Part shown: positions 35,001-43,652 of the stretch, in pieces
Position numbering within the stretch: position 1 is the first letter of the stretch
Layout of the letters: each line of letters begins with the position of its first letter
Source: Alkaliflexus imshenetskii DSM 15055
GTDB lineage: Bacteria; Bacteroidota; Bacteroidia; Bacteroidales; Marinilabiliaceae
Reading direction: 5' to 3'
DNA length: 64,000 nt
Assembly: GCF_000517065.1 (NCBI RefSeq)
Contig: NZ_KI912105.1
Location: forward strand, 2,242,820 to 2,306,819
Made by a program: the position numbers and the translations under genes
Notes under the pieces: model-generated
Seen by the model: the letters and a program-made list of their open reading frames with translations, nothing else
Told to the model about the DNA's origin: nothing
Databases searched by the model: none

Positions 35001-35278
35001 ACCGTCGCATTTCTGACAGATACATAGAGGATGGGTCTTATTTAAGAATTAAGAATATCTCGCTGGCCTATTACGTGCCTGAAAGATATACCCAAAGAGT
35101 TGGCTTAAGCAACGTGAAGGTTTACACCAACTTGCAGAACCTCTATACTTTTACCAAGTACACAGGTTTTGACCCAGAAATTGGTGCCAGTCAAACCAGT
35201 GCAAACGTGTATGGACTTGACAACGGTCGTTATCCGTCGCCTCGTATCTATACCTTTGGTGTAAATGTTGCTTTTTAA
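32027..35278 (+). CDS. SusC-like TonB-dependent outer membrane receptor 2
   Basis: The ATG at 32027 gives 1083 residues with a proper signal peptide (MTRSLRLLSVLFLFICPLLA). A longer frame from 31949 would bury it. The domain order is a carboxypeptidase-regulatory-like domain (VTGKVTDRMNEPLPGVSIVV), TonB-box region (GLDEVVVVGYGTMRKSDISG), plug (AEPLYVIDGVPVQNVSQGGH, SMEILKDASATAIYGSRGAN) and barrel ending FGVNVAF. There is no STN domain. It is clearly divergent from receptor 1, with a different plug loop and barrel, so the two pairs probably take different oligosaccharides rather than being a fresh duplication. It is followed by SusD 2 after 69 nt and then by two SGBPs, which look like one operon. 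Confidence 0.93.
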   Translation: MTRSLRLLSVLFLFICPLLAFGQARTVTGKVTDRMNEPLPGVSIVVEGTTTGIVTDIDGNYRLTVPEGSDVLNFSFIGFADQRVVLGDRTVVNVVLQESVLGLDEVVVVGYGTMRKSDISGASVSVSGEQLAGTVSANLDQALQGRAAGVTAITTSGQPGASVSIRIRGQGTLSSTAAEPLYVIDGVPVQNVSQGGHSVGLGDKLGNGPVGSFGGGLSSINPADILSMEILKDASATAIYGSRGANGVVLITTKRGRTGDAKFNYEFSYGIQEQAKKIDMLNLRQFAEYSNSIAAETSGRDPRIEFADPSLLGTGTDWQGEIFRTAPMQSHQISASGGTEKVRYYLSGSYFDQKGIVIGSGYERFTGRVNLDADLKKWWKLGTNINLSRSEDDLGLNNSEEGIINVGLRTAPDVPVYNTDGSWSGDEREGSGGSVNPIAKALDEDIRLKRTGLQASVYSDITFFKGLTLRSEVATDLGFVNAYTFKPTYKHGKIENINNESRWQFNQNTFWELKNFITYNTSLLKHNVTVMAGQEVSEWRYEYLSGASTGLSSNDIHSPSLGQPTTHRIGSGFGSGAMASFFTRTSYNFNDRYYATYTFRYDGSSNFGPENRWAPFHATSVMWRVSNEEFWQGLSPVVNNFRIRGGWGQTGNANINSYLWGASITRMPTGLGMGYRQSNIANPFIQWEKQEMYNLGVDLGFFQNRIDLIVDMYLKKSSDMLMDMQLPSYMGTRGNASARLNPPMGNFGEIENRGIEVSLNTRPLTGQLQWNSDFTFSLNKNKLLALTGSPTAHIEGYGQWSDVVSLSTIGASLYNFYGFVVDGIYTSKEDILNSPRTEAFPNDGVTFERDRTVWVGDLKFKDISGPDGKPDGVIDSYDRTNLGSPIPKFTFGFNNTFRYKSWELNVFMNGAYGNKIMNYIGRSLNGMSSLWTNQLAIANDRTLLGAIDASKVYYDADGNQVEGWFNDIDNVRIVRMGKDGLPRAIVGDPNNNRRISDRYIEDGSYLRIKNISLAYYVPERYTQRVGLSNVKVYTNLQNLYTFTKYTGFDPEIGASQTSANVYGLDNGRYPSPRIYTFGVNVAF

Positions 35279-35347
35279 TCTGACATGAGTCGTTTCATCC
35301 ACCCGCTGTGGATTAAAGTATGACCATAACAAATAAATTTCTATCAG

Positions 35348-37048
35348 ATGAAGAATATTCTTAAATATAAACTTTGGGCTTTGGTTGCGATACTTTTTGG
35401 CGCAACTGCCTGTGAGGATTTCCTGGATCGGCCTACTGAAGATGCTTTTAATATTGATAACTTTTATCAGACGAATGAGCAGTGTTTTCAGGCCGCTAAC
35501 ATCCTCTATAACTCACCCTGGTATGATTATCAGCGTGGTTTTCTATGGATTGGTGATGCGCTGGCCGGTAACATCTATAAAGGCACCGATGACATTTACC
35601 AAAATTTCAACCTGAATTCCAGTAACGAAGATTTGGTGAATGCATCTAGCTCACTCTGGCTGGTTAACGGACATGCCAATGCCGTAATTGAAAATATCAG
35701 TGCCAAAGCCGGTCCCGGTGTATCTGTGGAAGTGAAGAACACTGTAATTGGTGAGGCTATGACTATGAAAGCACTTGCCTATTTCTATCTGGTACGCATC
35801 TGGGGCGAAGTTCCTATTATACATAGCAACACCGCCGTTATTGGTGCAGGTACAGCCAACGAGTTAATGAAAAACAAACTCGAAGATGTATATGAGTACA
35901 TTGAGCGGACTTTGCTTCAGGCCATTGAGTTGCTGCCCGAACAAAATGCGCAAGGCAGAATACATAAATACTCGGCAGCCGGACTTTTGGCAAAAGTGTA
36001 TCTTACCCGTTCTGGTGTAAATCAAAATGGAAGTCGTGATCAAAGGTATCTCGATTTGGCTAAACAGTATGCCAAAATGGTTATAGATGAGTATCCAGGT
36101 AAATTGGAGCCTGTTTACGGTAATTTATTCCGCATCAGTACAGGTAATTTTAACTCTGAGAACCTTATTTCATGGCGTTGGGTAATATCGGATCAGTGGA
36201 CATCGCAAAACTCCATCCAATCTGATGTTGCACTCAATAATTTTACCGGTATTGCAGACACATGGGGTGGCTGGCGTGGCATTACCATTGATTTACAAAA
36301 GCTATTTGGTGAGAACGCACTAAGTTCAACGCGTCAGAATGTGGATACACGACGCAAGGCTACCATGATGATGTGGGGCGATCATTATCCCTATTTCTGG
36401 AGACATGTGGGTGGATTTACTGCCACAATGGACGATGACAACAATGTAGCCGGTTCTCCTTTTGGTGTGCCCACCGGTGCAAATATTGTTAAACACATCG
36501 TTGGTCATGTTGAAGGTGATCATAAAGCAGAAAATGGTCAGATGGGCGAACGGATGGCTACTGATTTGGCTACTCATATCTTACGTTTGGCCGATGTATA
36601 CCTGATCTATGCCGAAGCTATTTTGGGTAATAACGTAGAAACAACCGATGCCGAAGCGCTGAAATATTTCAATGCCGTTCGCTCTCGAGCTATTGCAAAC
36701 GCCATTCCGGTAACCAGACTGGACTTTAAAATGATTTTTGATGAGCGCAGAAAAGAACTCGCTTGTGAGGGTGACAACTGGTTTGATTTCGTGAGACTTT
36801 CTTACTACAAACCTGATGAGGCCGTAGAAATGCTTCGCAATCAGGAACGAGGAAGTTACGGCAGCATCTATAGCTACTATAAAGGGGAAGCTACGCTTGC
36901 CGATGTGGAGCTCTGGTCGTTTAAGGTGTCTAATGTGAACGCATCGGTATTCAAGCTTCCTTTCCCGGATGTTGATTTGGCCATGAACCCCAACCTTCGC
37001 AAAGAAGTAGATGCAGTTCCTTTTGATTTTAGCACAATACCCTATTAA
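35348..37048 (+). CDS. SusD-like (RagB/SusD) glycan-binding lipoprotein 2
   Basis: This 566-residue lipoprotein has lipobox GATAC followed by EDFLDRPTEDAFNIDNFY. SusD features include VIGEAMTMKALAYFYLVRIW, GRIHKYSAAGLLAKVYLTRS, the late block RLADVYLIYAEAILG and DERRKELACEGDNWFDFVRL. It should cap SusC 2 at the surface. The ordering SusC, SusD, SGBP, SGBP matches well-studied loci for beta-glycans such as xyloglucan and galactomannan in Bacteroides. About 180 nt with no terminator separate it from the first SGBP, so read-through is expected. Confidence 0.92.
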   Translation: MKNILKYKLWALVAILFGATACEDFLDRPTEDAFNIDNFYQTNEQCFQAANILYNSPWYDYQRGFLWIGDALAGNIYKGTDDIYQNFNLNSSNEDLVNASSSLWLVNGHANAVIENISAKAGPGVSVEVKNTVIGEAMTMKALAYFYLVRIWGEVPIIHSNTAVIGAGTANELMKNKLEDVYEYIERTLLQAIELLPEQNAQGRIHKYSAAGLLAKVYLTRSGVNQNGSRDQRYLDLAKQYAKMVIDEYPGKLEPVYGNLFRISTGNFNSENLISWRWVISDQWTSQNSIQSDVALNNFTGIADTWGGWRGITIDLQKLFGENALSSTRQNVDTRRKATMMMWGDHYPYFWRHVGGFTATMDDDNNVAGSPFGVPTGANIVKHIVGHVEGDHKAENGQMGERMATDLATHILRLADVYLIYAEAILGNNVETTDAEALKYFNAVRSRAIANAIPVTRLDFKMIFDERRKELACEGDNWFDFVRLSYYKPDEAVEMLRNQERGSYGSIYSYYKGEATLADVELWSFKVSNVNASVFKLPFPDVDLAMNPNLRKEVDAVPFDFSTIPY

Positions 37049-37227
37049 ATTAGCATATGGACTTTTAATAAGGCACTATTAGATACCATGGTTCTTTTTG
37101 GAAGTTTAGCTGTCTTATATTGAAAGTGCTGAAGCAATGAAATAAGGAACACGAAATATCCGTTACCGGGAACATTAGGTTTTTATAAACGCATATTTCA
37201 GATGTATAAAAATTAAAAATTAAACAG

Positions 37228-38472
37228 ATGAAAAAATATATGGAAAAAAGCACACCGCTGTCTGTTGTGCTGCTTCTGCTGGTAGCCATTTTCGCAGGCA
37301 CCCTCTTTCAGTCCTGCGATGATGATGATAAGAATGTGGGCGATCCGGAAATACATTATATTCGGATAACCAATCCCGAAAAGTCCGACTCTTTGGTTGT
37401 GCGGGCGTTTCTTGGCAACAACATTGCCATAATCGGCAACAATCTTCAGGATGTGGTGCAGGTATGGTTCAACGACCAATCGGCCAAACTGAATGTGAAT
37501 TTCATCACCTCAAGTGCTATCATTGTAACCATTCCTAATAAAATTCCGGATGTGGTAACAAATGAAATTCGCCTGGTAACCCGTAGTGGTTTTGTTTACA
37601 GCTATGATTTTAAGGTAGATGTACCAGCGCCATTACTATCCTCTATGGTTTGTGAATATGTAGCCGATGGCGAAGTGGCTGTTCTAAAGGGAAATTTCTT
37701 TATCGACGATGAGAATGTGCCGTTACAGGTCTTTTTCCCGGGCAATATTCCAGGGGAAGTGTTAAGCGTTAGTGTTGATGAAGTGCATGTACGTGTGCCA
37801 GAAGGCGCTGGTGTTGGCCCAGTAACCATGAGAACTATTTATGGGGCCTCACGCTCGTCTTTCATGTTCCGCGACGACCGCAATATTTTCCTCGATTTTG
37901 ATTATCTGCTGGGAGCAGGTTGGCGTCCCGGAAACCGCCGTAACAACAATCCGGATCCCATCTCAGGCAATTTCCTGGTTTTAGATGGTACCATAGGTAA
38001 CTGGGACTGGGTAGAGGATAACCTGGCAATGAACCTTTGGGGTGCTTCCTCTGACAGGCCTCCCATTCCTTTATTCCCATTGGGCGGTAACAAGTTGGAA
38101 GATATGGTGCTGAAATTTGAGGTGAATGTGATAAATCCATGGTCGGTGGGTTATATGCAGTTGATTTTCACGCCGTATGCCACAGCCAACAACAATGGAT
38201 ACTACTCTGATGCAACACTAGGTCGTGCTCTATGGCGCCCGTGGGAGCAGGCCGGCAAACCGTTTATGACTGATGGATGGATTACAGTAACTATTCCCAT
38301 GTCAGAATTCAGGTATAGTCACAATGCCGAGAAGAACGATTTGGAATTGTCTTATCCGGATGCATTCGGTGGTTTTACCATCTTTGTATGGGGGCCTGCC
38401 CTCGAAGGTGATGGAGCTGCCAGAGAGAGTTTACTTTTTGCAATTGACAACATCCGAGTTGTTCCTAAATAG
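37228..38472 (+). CDS. Surface glycan-binding lipoprotein (SGBP-B type) with two TIG/IPT domains
   Basis: This 414-residue lipoprotein has its lipobox in LFQSC followed by DDDDKNVGD, the acidic surface-export tail. There are two Ig-like TIG/IPT modules (residues ~40-130 with VRAFLGNNIAIIGNNLQDVV, and ~131-215 with DGEVAVLKGNFFIDDENVPL). A C-terminal domain of about 200 residues contains FLDFDYLLGAGWRPGNRRNN, GWITVTIPMSEFRYS and LFAIDNIRVVPK. The C-terminal part resembles the carbohydrate-binding domain of SGBP-B proteins, rich in surface aromatic residues. Such proteins hold polysaccharide at the cell surface for the SusCD complex. Beta-mannan is the likely ligand from context. The next gene encodes a longer relative. 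Confidence 0.82.
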   Translation: MKKYMEKSTPLSVVLLLLVAIFAGTLFQSCDDDDKNVGDPEIHYIRITNPEKSDSLVVRAFLGNNIAIIGNNLQDVVQVWFNDQSAKLNVNFITSSAIIVTIPNKIPDVVTNEIRLVTRSGFVYSYDFKVDVPAPLLSSMVCEYVADGEVAVLKGNFFIDDENVPLQVFFPGNIPGEVLSVSVDEVHVRVPEGAGVGPVTMRTIYGASRSSFMFRDDRNIFLDFDYLLGAGWRPGNRRNNNPDPISGNFLVLDGTIGNWDWVEDNLAMNLWGASSDRPPIPLFPLGGNKLEDMVLKFEVNVINPWSVGYMQLIFTPYATANNNGYYSDATLGRALWRPWEQAGKPFMTDGWITVTIPMSEFRYSHNAEKNDLELSYPDAFGGFTIFVWGPALEGDGAARESLLFAIDNIRVVPK

Positions 38473-38497
38473 TTACCAACCTGATAATTGAAATGAT

Positions 38498-40666
38498 ATG
38501 CAAACAATAATAAATAAATACTCCCGTATTGTATTTTATGCACTTTTTGTGTTTACAATTGGTGCCGGGATGTTATTCACATCATGTGAAAAGGACGACG
38601 ACAAGAAGAGCGATGAGGTTGAACTGTTAAGCTTTGGGCCAATGCCCATTGCCAGAGGTGGCGAACTTCGCTTTATTGGTAACAATCTGGATAGAGTTAC
38701 AGCCATTGTTCTGCCGGATAATATTGTGATAGAAGCATCTCAGTTTACCAAAAGATCTGCCACTCTGTTGGCATTAACTGTGCCTCAAAATGCTGTTGAA
38801 GGGCTGGTTGTTCTGAAAACACCAAAAGGTGACATCACCACAAAAACACGCATCGGATATTCTGAGCCTATCTCTATTGAGACATTTTTACCGGGCGTAA
38901 TCAAACCGGGCAATGTGCTTACCATTACGGGAGATTATCTGAACCTTGTTGGTGAGGTAATATTTACAGACAGGGTCTCTGTGGATAGCACGAACTTCAT
39001 AAGCCAGAGCCGCGAAGAGATTAAACTGCTTGTTCCATTCGAAGCACAAACAGGTATTATCGCAGTGTCTGATGGCAAGGAAGATCCAATCATTATCTAC
39101 TCCGAAAACGAGCTGATTGTAACCGTGCCAATGATTCTTTCTGTTTCTCCAAACCCTGTAAAAGCAGGAACCAATTTGACTATTACCGGAGAGAATTTTG
39201 ATCTTGCTACCTATATCATTATGGATGCTTTGGGAGATGAGAAGCCCATAGCAAAAGCCAATTTTGTATCCCAATCAGCAACCGAAATTGTTGTAAAGGT
39301 TCCCGATGACAATAAAGATGGCAAAGTGGCTGTTATTGCGGCTTCTTTCCAGGGTACCATTACCACCGCGGTGTTGAATATGGTTGTGCCTACCGAAGTG
39401 GTTGTAGCACCTACCACCATCAAAAACGGACAATCCATAACAGTAAGCGGCAAGGATGTGGATTTGGTTTCATCTGTTATTTTTGGGGGAGGCGCTGAAG
39501 GTGAAATCACTTCATCATCTGCAACTCAGTTGGTTGTAACCGCTCCTGACAATGCTGTTACAGGCGTTGTAAGACTGCACACCCGAGCCGGAAAAGAGGT
39601 TGTGGCAGGGAATGTGACCTTTGTGTCGCCTGTGATTACTTCTTTTACGCCTTTGGAATTAAAGCCAAAGAACAATCTGACTATCACAGGTCAAAACCTG
39701 GATTTGGTTGATGAGGTAATTTTTACTGGCGAAATGAAGGGGAGTATTGTTTCTGCAACAGAAACCCAGCTGGTAGTTACTGTTCCAGTGGGAGCCAAAA
39801 CCGGAACCTTTACTTTGGTAGCCAAGAATGGCGTGCAGGTAGTTTCAGGCAGTGAGGTAACAATACTATCGAACCTGCCTGATGTGACCGGTTTCCTTCA
39901 GGCTCGCGCCGAGCCGGGCAAAATACTCACCATTCAGGGAACAAACTTGTTGTTAATCAAAGAGCTTGTATTCCCTGGCAATGTATATGCAACCGCTTAC
40001 GGCTTAAAAACTGACACTCAGGTTGAGGTTTACGTGCCAACATCGGTACCTGTAGGAAATGGAACCATCAGACTTATAACCTACGAAGGTGAGGAAGGCG
40101 TTTTGCCAACCATTTTCTTCGGAAGCGTAGATCCTATTTATAATGTAAATTTGGTGTTCTTTGATTTTAACGGAACCGGAAAAGATTCATGGTGGGGCAA
40201 TGCCATGGGCAGCGGAATCGAGACCAATCCTGCAACATCTGCTGATGGCACTCCATACTGGCGCATAAATGGCATGAGTGGTACAGGCTGGTGGGATGGT
40301 CTGTTCTTCCGTAATGGCAACAACAACTACTCTGCTGCCGGAGTTAACGTTGCCACCTGGGCCGTGCGTTTCGACCTCAACACCTTTGAGGCTTTCCCAA
40401 CCGATGGCAACCTAAAAGTGCGCCTGGGAGGCGGTGGTGACACACACTTTTATGATTTTAACCTGAATAATTCAATGGGCTTTTCTAATACCAACGGCTG
40501 GATTACCGTTACCTTACCATTGTCAGGGTTTAAACATGAAAGTACCGGAGCACCAATACCTGACGCGGCTCTTGGCGGCAGCGAGTTTGGTATGATTTGG
40601 AGCAGCGGCGTATCTGTGAAAGTTAACATCGGAATTGATAACGTAAGGTTTGAGCCTATTCCGTAA
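38498..40666 (+). CDS. Surface glycan-binding lipoprotein (SGBP-B type) with six TIG/IPT repeats
   Basis: This 722-residue lipoprotein has lipobox LFTSC followed by EKDDDKKSDE. Six consecutive TIG/IPT modules of about 80-90 residues can be counted (residues ~32-545), each with a core like (L/I)TI(T/S)G(x)N(L/F)DL and ending in a VTVP-type strand: GELRFIGNNLDRVTAIVLPD, NVLTITGDYLNLVGEVIFTD, NLTITGENFDLATYIIM, QSITVSGKDVDLVSSVIF, NLTITGQNLDLVDEVIF and KILTIQGTNLLLIKELVFPG. The C-terminal 175 residues share the layout of the preceding SGBP (VNLVFFDFNGTGKDSWWGNA, NGWITVTLPLSGF, IGIDNVRFEPIP). It is a longer-reach glycan binder, ending with a terminator at 40687. Confidence 0.82.
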   Translation: MQTIINKYSRIVFYALFVFTIGAGMLFTSCEKDDDKKSDEVELLSFGPMPIARGGELRFIGNNLDRVTAIVLPDNIVIEASQFTKRSATLLALTVPQNAVEGLVVLKTPKGDITTKTRIGYSEPISIETFLPGVIKPGNVLTITGDYLNLVGEVIFTDRVSVDSTNFISQSREEIKLLVPFEAQTGIIAVSDGKEDPIIIYSENELIVTVPMILSVSPNPVKAGTNLTITGENFDLATYIIMDALGDEKPIAKANFVSQSATEIVVKVPDDNKDGKVAVIAASFQGTITTAVLNMVVPTEVVVAPTTIKNGQSITVSGKDVDLVSSVIFGGGAEGEITSSSATQLVVTAPDNAVTGVVRLHTRAGKEVVAGNVTFVSPVITSFTPLELKPKNNLTITGQNLDLVDEVIFTGEMKGSIVSATETQLVVTVPVGAKTGTFTLVAKNGVQVVSGSEVTILSNLPDVTGFLQARAEPGKILTIQGTNLLLIKELVFPGNVYATAYGLKTDTQVEVYVPTSVPVGNGTIRLITYEGEEGVLPTIFFGSVDPIYNVNLVFFDFNGTGKDSWWGNAMGSGIETNPATSADGTPYWRINGMSGTGWWDGLFFRNGNNNYSAAGVNVATWAVRFDLNTFEAFPTDGNLKVRLGGGGDTHFYDFNLNNSMGFSNTNGWITVTLPLSGFKHESTGAPIPDAALGGSEFGMIWSSGVSVKVNIGIDNVRFEPIP

Positions 40667-40686
40667 TATATTCATGTAAGTAATGA

Positions 40687-40721
40687 AGAGGGGGATGGTC
40701 GTTGAATCATCCCCTTTTTTA
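40687..40721 (+). terminator. Rho-independent terminator after the SusC/D-SGBP operon
   Basis: GGGGATG (40691-40697) pairs with CATCCCC (40708-40714), extended by AG/TT, with a run of six Ts. It lies 20 nt after the second SGBP. Confidence 0.8.
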
Positions 40722-40844
40722 TTTGTTGATGTGCCTTATCCTGGTTGTTTTAATTTCTAAAACAATCTTTAATTGTTGTAAAAGATAGGTTTACAGATAT
40801 TATTACAAGGAAATGTTATAGCTTTGCGCCACATTTTTACAACC

Positions 40845-41987
40845 ATGCTCTCGATAAAAATATTCTTTCAGAACCGCAGGTTCTTTGCGCCGGCATTTCT
40901 ATATTCATGCTTCAGTCTGGTTTTTAGTACCTGGATAATCTATATACCATATATCGCTGAAAAGCTAAACATTAGCGAAGGTCATGTAGGTGGTGCGCTC
41001 TTTTTTACTTCATTGGGCTCTTTTGTTATGATTCCGGTGAGTAACAAACTCATTGATGTGTTGGGTGTGGGTCGTCAGGCATTTTGGGGATTTGTAGCTT
41101 ACGCAGTATCTCTGTACGGCATTTTTCTGGTTGATACTTACACCCTTTTATGTGCTGCCCTCTTCGTATTTGGGATGATGAGTTGCATCTTTGCCATATC
41201 GCTCAACTCCCTTATTGCCAACATCGAAAAGCAGGCAGGTCAGTATATTATGACCGGAAGTCACGGATTCTGGAGTATTGGCGGTATTATAGGGGCATCT
41301 ATTGGCGGCTATTTCGCAGGAAAGTATAAAATGCCGCTCGTGCATGTATCTGTTGTGGTAACGATACTGGTTGGATTGCAGTTCTGGTTACGCAAAGCGT
41401 ATATTCATATCAAATCAGAACCATTGGAAAAAGGCGCCAGCAAGCGTTTTCCCATAAAACCACTATTAGCAATAGCCGCAGTAGGAATGGTTATTTTGGC
41501 TTCTGAGGGTGCCATTGCCGATTGGAGCGCACTCTATCTCCAGAATGAAGTATCGCTCAAGAGTTACTTCCTCGGATTTGGATATGCTTTTTTTTCGCTT
41601 GGGATGACCATTGGACGGTTTTCGGGCGATGGTTTCAGCCGAAAGCTAGGCTCCTGGAAGCTTTTACAATTTGCCATTGCAATTAGTGTAGCAGGTTTTA
41701 TATTGGTATTATTCAGGCATCCTATTGTTTCCATTGTGGGTTTTGGTGTGGTTGGTTTGGGGTTTTCGGTTATTGTACCCGAGATTTACAGGCTTGCATC
41801 AAATATAAAGGGCATCCGAACTGCCGACGGGGTTTCATTTATTGCGGCAACATCCAACGTGGGCTTCCTTACGGGTCCTGTTTTGCTGGGATTTATTGCC
41901 GAGGTGTACAGCCTCTTTGTCAGCTTCATCATCCTTACCTTCTTTGTGAGTTCGGCTTTCTTTGTAACTCTTTATAAAAGACGATAG
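40845..41987 (+). CDS. MFS permease (YbjJ/FucP-like)
   Basis: The ATG at 40845 gives 380 residues (MLSIKIFFQNRRFFAPAFLY), with twelve predicted helices. Motifs include FSTWIIYIPYIAEKLNISEG, then a cytoplasmic loop with SNKLIDVLGVGRQAFWG, ANIEKQAGQYIMTGSHGFWS and the second-half repeat GRFSGDGFSRKLGSWKLLQF. This pattern matches the MFS branch that includes YbjJ-like and fucose-permease-like proteins. It lies between the SGBP genes and the surface GH26, so it may import a mono- or disaccharide released by the locus, for example mannose. That is inference from position only. It is preceded by a terminator and has its own transcript start. Confidence 0.75.
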   Translation: MLSIKIFFQNRRFFAPAFLYSCFSLVFSTWIIYIPYIAEKLNISEGHVGGALFFTSLGSFVMIPVSNKLIDVLGVGRQAFWGFVAYAVSLYGIFLVDTYTLLCAALFVFGMMSCIFAISLNSLIANIEKQAGQYIMTGSHGFWSIGGIIGASIGGYFAGKYKMPLVHVSVVVTILVGLQFWLRKAYIHIKSEPLEKGASKRFPIKPLLAIAAVGMVILASEGAIADWSALYLQNEVSLKSYFLGFGYAFFSLGMTIGRFSGDGFSRKLGSWKLLQFAIAISVAGFILVLFRHPIVSIVGFGVVGLGFSVIVPEIYRLASNIKGIRTADGVSFIAATSNVGFLTGPVLLGFIAEVYSLFVSFIILTFFVSSAFFVTLYKRR

Positions 41988-42223
41988 TAATCAGTTATAT
42001 AATTTGGGTTTGTTGATTAAAAGCTACACGTATTTGAAACATTTCTACTAGTAGAGTTATTTTGCGATGTGTATTTTTAACTAATGATGGCTTGCACTAA
42101 CCAGCATGACAAAACGTATCACTAATGAAGATGTTTTATATTTTTTAGTGATCATCACGTTTGTTTGGAGTTAGTTGCTAGTTGATTTTATTACCAGTAG
42201 TTAAAAATTCAAATTTTAAACTC

Positions 42224-43570
42224 ATGAAAAGGGGATTCTGTTGTCTTATTCTGTTGTACGTGTTTTTTTGTGCCTGTTCATCCACAGAAGAATCGCCCAA
42301 GGTTCCACCGCTGTTTAAATCCAGTACACCTGTTGATAAAGCTAAGAATGTAACGCTTTCGACGCCAATCGAAGTTGTTTTTGATGAGGTAATCACGTTG
42401 TCTTCATCTCATGGCATAACGGTTAACAACCAGCCGGTTTCGGCATCGGTTTCGTTCACTAATCTCACGATACATCTCACTTTGGAAGCGGGTCAGCACT
42501 ATGTTGTCAGAATTCCTGCAGGAGCCGTAATTAACACCTTCCAGGTGGCTCTTGAAGCGGATGTGGTGTTTGAATTTTGGACCAGCGAGCCTATCAGTTA
42601 CGATGTTAAATCAACCCTCGTAACGCCTGACGCCTCGCCGGAGGCTATCAGACTTTATGAGTATATGAGAGAGATTTACGGTGTAAATACATTATCTGGC
42701 ACCATGGCAAATGTGTCGTGGAATATCAACGAAGCGAAGTGGGTGTTTCAGCATACAGGTAAATATCCTGCCATCAATGGTTTTGATTTAATTCATTTGC
42801 ACCATTCGCCGGCTAACTGGATAAATTATGAAGATATTGGTGTAATTCAGGATTGGTGGAACAAGAATGGGATTGTGCATCTCATGTGGCACTGGAATGT
42901 GCCGGTTTCTGAAAGCAGCGAATTGCGTGAGTTTTATACCGACAAAACAGTTTTCGATATCTCACGTGCCGTGCAGTCTGGTACCTGGGAAAATGAGATT
43001 ATCATGGCCGATTTGGCTAAAGCAGCTATAACCCTTAAAAAGTTGCGCGATGCAAATATCCCGGTGTTGTGGCGCCCCCTTCATGAAGCTGCCGGACGCT
43101 GGTTTTGGTGGGGTGCTAAAGGAGCTGAATCATGCAAAACGCTCTGGAAAATTATGTTTGACTATTTTCAATCGGAAGGCATCAATAACCTTATTTGGGT
43201 TTGGACTGTGGAGACAAAAGACGACAATTGGTATCCGGGTGATGACTATGTGGATATGATTGGTCGCGATATTTACAATCAACAGCAGGCATCATGGAAC
43301 GCAATGCATTTTGAGTCAATACGCAATGTGTATCCCGACAAAATAATATCCCTGAGCGAATGTGGTAATGTGGCCGATATGAGCGCGCAGTGGAATGCTG
43401 GAGCTCATTGGTCGTTTTTTATGACCTGGTATGATTACACCCGGTCTGTGAATGTGTCGGGTTCTGCATTCACCTCTGAGAACCATCAATATGCAGATGC
43501 AGCATGGTGGCGAAACACGCTGAAAAATGGTGCAGTACTCACGCGAGATGAATTACCTAACTTGAAATGA
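42224..43570 (+). CDS. GH26 endo-beta-1,4-mannanase with N-terminal Ig-like domain, lipoprotein
   Basis: The ATG at 42224 gives 448 residues with lipobox FFCAC then SSTEES. Residues ~28-125 are a bacterial Ig-like (Big_5) domain: SSTPVDKAKNVTLSTPIEVV, then FDEVITLSSSHGITVNNQ. The GH26 domain follows: RLYEYMREIYGVNTLSGTMA, HLMWHWNVPVSES, then Glu288 in WRPLHEAAGRWFWWG as acid/base and Glu379 in ISLSECGNVADM as nucleophile. The lipid anchor, the Ig spacer and the position beside SusCD/SGBP suggest a surface endo-mannanase that makes the first cuts in the polymer, complementing the GH26 at 12741. It is more distant from that GH26 than a recent paralogue would be. A terminator follows at 43611. 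Confidence 0.92.
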   Translation: MKRGFCCLILLYVFFCACSSTEESPKVPPLFKSSTPVDKAKNVTLSTPIEVVFDEVITLSSSHGITVNNQPVSASVSFTNLTIHLTLEAGQHYVVRIPAGAVINTFQVALEADVVFEFWTSEPISYDVKSTLVTPDASPEAIRLYEYMREIYGVNTLSGTMANVSWNINEAKWVFQHTGKYPAINGFDLIHLHHSPANWINYEDIGVIQDWWNKNGIVHLMWHWNVPVSESSELREFYTDKTVFDISRAVQSGTWENEIIMADLAKAAITLKKLRDANIPVLWRPLHEAAGRWFWWGAKGAESCKTLWKIMFDYFQSEGINNLIWVWTVETKDDNWYPGDDYVDMIGRDIYNQQQASWNAMHFESIRNVYPDKIISLSECGNVADMSAQWNAGAHWSFFMTWYDYTRSVNVSGSAFTSENHQYADAAWWRNTLKNGAVLTRDELPNLK

Positions 43571-43610
43571 CCTGAGAAAGTAGTGGGAGTCTCCTTCTTG
43601 AGCCCTATTT

Positions 43611-43652
43611 AAGCCGGAACGCTGCGTAAAACCAGCCCATCCGGCTTTATTT
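43611..43652. terminator. Bidirectional terminator between GH26 and folA
   Basis: AAGCCGGA (43611-43618) pairs with TCCGGCTT (43640-43647) with a long loop, and T-rich sequence follows on the plus strand. The genes on both sides converge here. The 21-nt loop makes it weaker than the other terminators. Confidence 0.6.
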
